Origin: Xanthomonas indica
Lineage (GTDB): Bacteria; Pseudomonadota; Gammaproteobacteria; Xanthomonadales; Xanthomonadaceae
Assembly: GCF_040529045.1 (NCBI RefSeq)
Contig: NZ_CP131914.1
Coordinates: forward strand, 852,501 to 916,500
Direction of reading: 5' to 3'
Length of the DNA: 64,000 nucleotides
The notes below the pieces were generated by a model. The model saw only the letters and a list, made by a program, of their open reading frames with translations, had not been told where the DNA came from and ran no database searches. A program made the translations under genes and the position numbers. Below are positions 62,839 through 64,000 of the stretch, one piece after another; positions within the stretch are counted from its first letter, which is position 1, and each line of letters opens with the position of its first letter.

Positions 62839-63656
62839 GTCGTCTTTTCCTTGGCGACGGCCAGGGGGGCCGTGTCGAGGGTGCCGTCGGCGTCGTCGAT
62901 CAGCACCGGGTTGGCGCGGGTGCGTCGGTACTCGCGTACCACGTGCCCATAGGTCCATACCTGCACGATCACGTGCGAGGTGATCTTCCACAGATCGCGC
63001 ACCAGCCGGAAGTGGCTCTTGCGGAACGTGCCGGGGGTCTGGTTGGCGTAGCGGGTCTCGATCGGCACCGCCACCACCCGCGCGCCGGCCTGGCGCGCCG
63101 CGGAGATCAGCAGCTGCGCCTCGAACACGAAGCCTTCGCCGGGCACGTCGGGCAGGGTGTAGACCGACTGCGGATACAGGCGCTGGCCGCTCTGGCTGTC
63201 GACCAGGCGGAAGCCGCAGCCCCAGGCGATGCCCCAGTCGCCGAAATCGTTGCCGATGCGGCGGATCGGCGGCTGGCTGGCGCGCTTGCGCAGGCGCGCG
63301 CCCACGATCACGCAGCCGGGATGGCGGTTGGCCGCGGCCAGCAGCCGCGGGAAGTCGGCGGCGCTGTGCTGGCCGTCGCCGTCCATGGTCATCACCGCGC
63401 GCGCGCCCTGGCGCTGCGCCTCGGCGAAGCCGCTGCGCAGTGCCGCCCCCTTGCCGCGGCGTTGCGGATGGCGCAGCAGGGTCACCGGCAGGTCGGCGAT
63501 GCAGTCGCTGGTGCCGTCGTCGGAGCCGTCGTCGACCACGATTACCCGCGGGCAGTGTGCCAGCGCGGCGCTGACCACCTCGCGGATGCGCAGCCGTTCG
63601 TTCAGGGCCGGAATCAGGATCGCGGCGTCGGCGGCGGTCAGCGGCGTGCGGCTCAT
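62835..63656 (-). CDS. GT2 glycosyltransferase of the xanthomonadin cluster
   Basis: 273 residues. LIPALNERLRIREVV, VVDDGSDDGTSDCI and TMDGDGQHSAADF give the GT-A nucleotide and metal sites; GVDSQSGQRLYP-like VDSQSGQRLYPQSVY and YANQTPGTFRKSHF follow, and the last 80 residues include one possible membrane helix. It may glycosylate the pigment or make a lipid-linked sugar. It overlaps genes on both sides by 4 nt (ATGA). Confidence 0.88.
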   Translation of the reverse strand: MSRTPLTAADAAILIPALNERLRIREVVSAALAHCPRVIVVDDGSDDGTSDCIADLPVTLLRHPQRRGKGAALRSGFAEAQRQGARAVMTMDGDGQHSAADFPRLLAAANRHPGCVIVGARLRKRASQPPIRRIGNDFGDWGIAWGCGFRLVDSQSGQRLYPQSVYTLPDVPGEGFVFEAQLLISAARQAGARVVAVPIETRYANQTPGTFRKSHFRLVRDLWKITSHVIVQVWTYGHVVREYRRTRANPVLIDDADGTLDTAPLAVAKEKTT

Positions 63657-64000
63657 GCGCGCAGCTCCACCTGCAGGCAGCGGCCGCCGCCGGCGTCGAG
63701 CACGCAGCCGCTGCCGCCCAGCGCCAGCGCGTCGAACAGCGGCAGCATCGGCGCCATCGCGTTGCCCGCGGCGTGCCGCGCCAGCGCGCCATCGCCGGCC
63801 GGGGCGGTGCCGTCGCGCAACTGCGCGTGGAGCTGCGGCTTGCCGTCGCGCGTGCCGGCGCTCAGCACCAGCGCACCGCCGAGCAGGCCTTCGCTGCGCG
63901 CGATGCGGCCCAGCGCGCCCACCGAGCGGCTGTCGTAGCCGACCAGCAGCACTGCGTCTTCGCCCGCGGCCAGTTGCGACAGCGCTTCCAGCAGGCCCTG
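63653..64000 (-). CDS. Beta-ketoacyl synthase chain-length-factor-like protein (C-terminal part)
   Basis: Only the last 115 or so residues lie in the window; the frame is open at the right edge, so the ATG at 63952 is internal. DSRSVGALGRIARSEGLLGGALVLS and PMLPLFDALALGGSGCVLDAGGG match the C-terminus of ketoacyl-synt_2 (chain-length factor) proteins of aryl-polyene clusters. The catalytic Cys-type ketosynthase would be encoded further right. It overlaps the glycosyltransferase gene by 4 nt. Confidence 0.7.
   Translation of the reverse strand, partial: QGLLEALSQLAAGEDAVLLVGYDSRSVGALGRIARSEGLLGGALVLSAGTRDGKPQLHAQLRDGTAPAGDGALARHAAGNAMAPMLPLFDALALGGSGCVLDAGGGRCLQVELRA

Overview
The window is a 64 kb stretch of high-GC chromosomal DNA from a gammaproteobacterium of the Xanthomonadaceae, almost certainly Xanthomonas. 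The right third carries most of a xanthomonadin (brominated aryl-polyene pigment) cluster: a XanB2-type chorismatase, an aryl AMP-ligase, an acyl carrier protein, dehydratases, a ketoreductase, acyltransferases, a LolA-like carrier, an MMPL-type exporter, two flavin-dependent halogenase-like proteins and the C-terminal end of a ketosynthase-like chain-length factor. Further support comes from an sX13-like small RNA directly downstream of polA and from Xanthomonas-style REP elements. Species cannot be decided from the sequence. No rRNA, tRNA, CRISPR array, prophage or plasmid backbone was seen.

Layout. 1-4998: end of a glycerophosphodiester phosphodiesterase-like gene, a parvulin isomerase and its membrane-anchored neighbour, exonuclease III, a GFA-fold protein, a GlsB-type stress membrane protein and a 4'-phosphopantetheinyl transferase. 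5045-7835: rsmG-parA-parB (chromosome segregation) and a helix-hairpin-helix protein. 8039-10156: sugar epimerase, GT2 glycosyltransferase and LAB_N membrane protein, probably an envelope glycan module. 10157-11486: a REP-associated transposase (RAYT) flanked by REP palindromes, a 96-bp direct repeat and a hexamer microsatellite. 11487-19402: a DUF885 protein, then a convergent four-gene Zn/Co/Cd-type efflux operon. 19501-20173: rpmB-rpmG with a clear sigma70 promoter and a terminator. 20273-28204: cardiolipin synthase, FAD oxidoreductase, MFS pump with divergent LysR regulator, and uvrD. 28281-33617: a hypothetical gene, an operon with the same order as E. coli ybhP-clsB-ybhN, and an M61 peptidase. 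33901-36100: small stress and envelope genes, including a universal stress protein with an FNR/ANR-like promoter. 36175-40053: a tandem hairpin repeat array, polA and the sX13-like sRNA. 40101-44744: a DUF2164 gene, hemF, a membrane protein and a dipeptidyl-peptidase-like S9 protease. 45242-47658: cydAB of the cyanide-insensitive type. 47765-64000: the pigment cluster, interrupted at 59324-61003 by a tannase/feruloyl esterase gene.

In the pigment cluster, XanB2 would make 3-hydroxybenzoate from chorismate and the AMP-ligase would load it onto the ACP, which must first receive phosphopantetheine (the PPTase at 4372 is a candidate donor enzyme). Ketosynthases mostly outside the window, the reductase and the two hotdog dehydratases extend the polyene. 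The halogenase-like enzymes would brominate it, the acyltransferases and glycosyltransferase would attach it to a lipid or sugar, and the MMPL and LolA-like proteins would move it to the outer membrane.

The most notable non-coding signals are a recurring -10 hexamer exactly 6 nt before the start codon of six genes (likely leaderless mRNAs), the REP/RAYT system with scattered inverted REP pairs, the hairpin array before polA, the sX13-like sRNA, and a class II FNR-type promoter before the universal stress protein gene.
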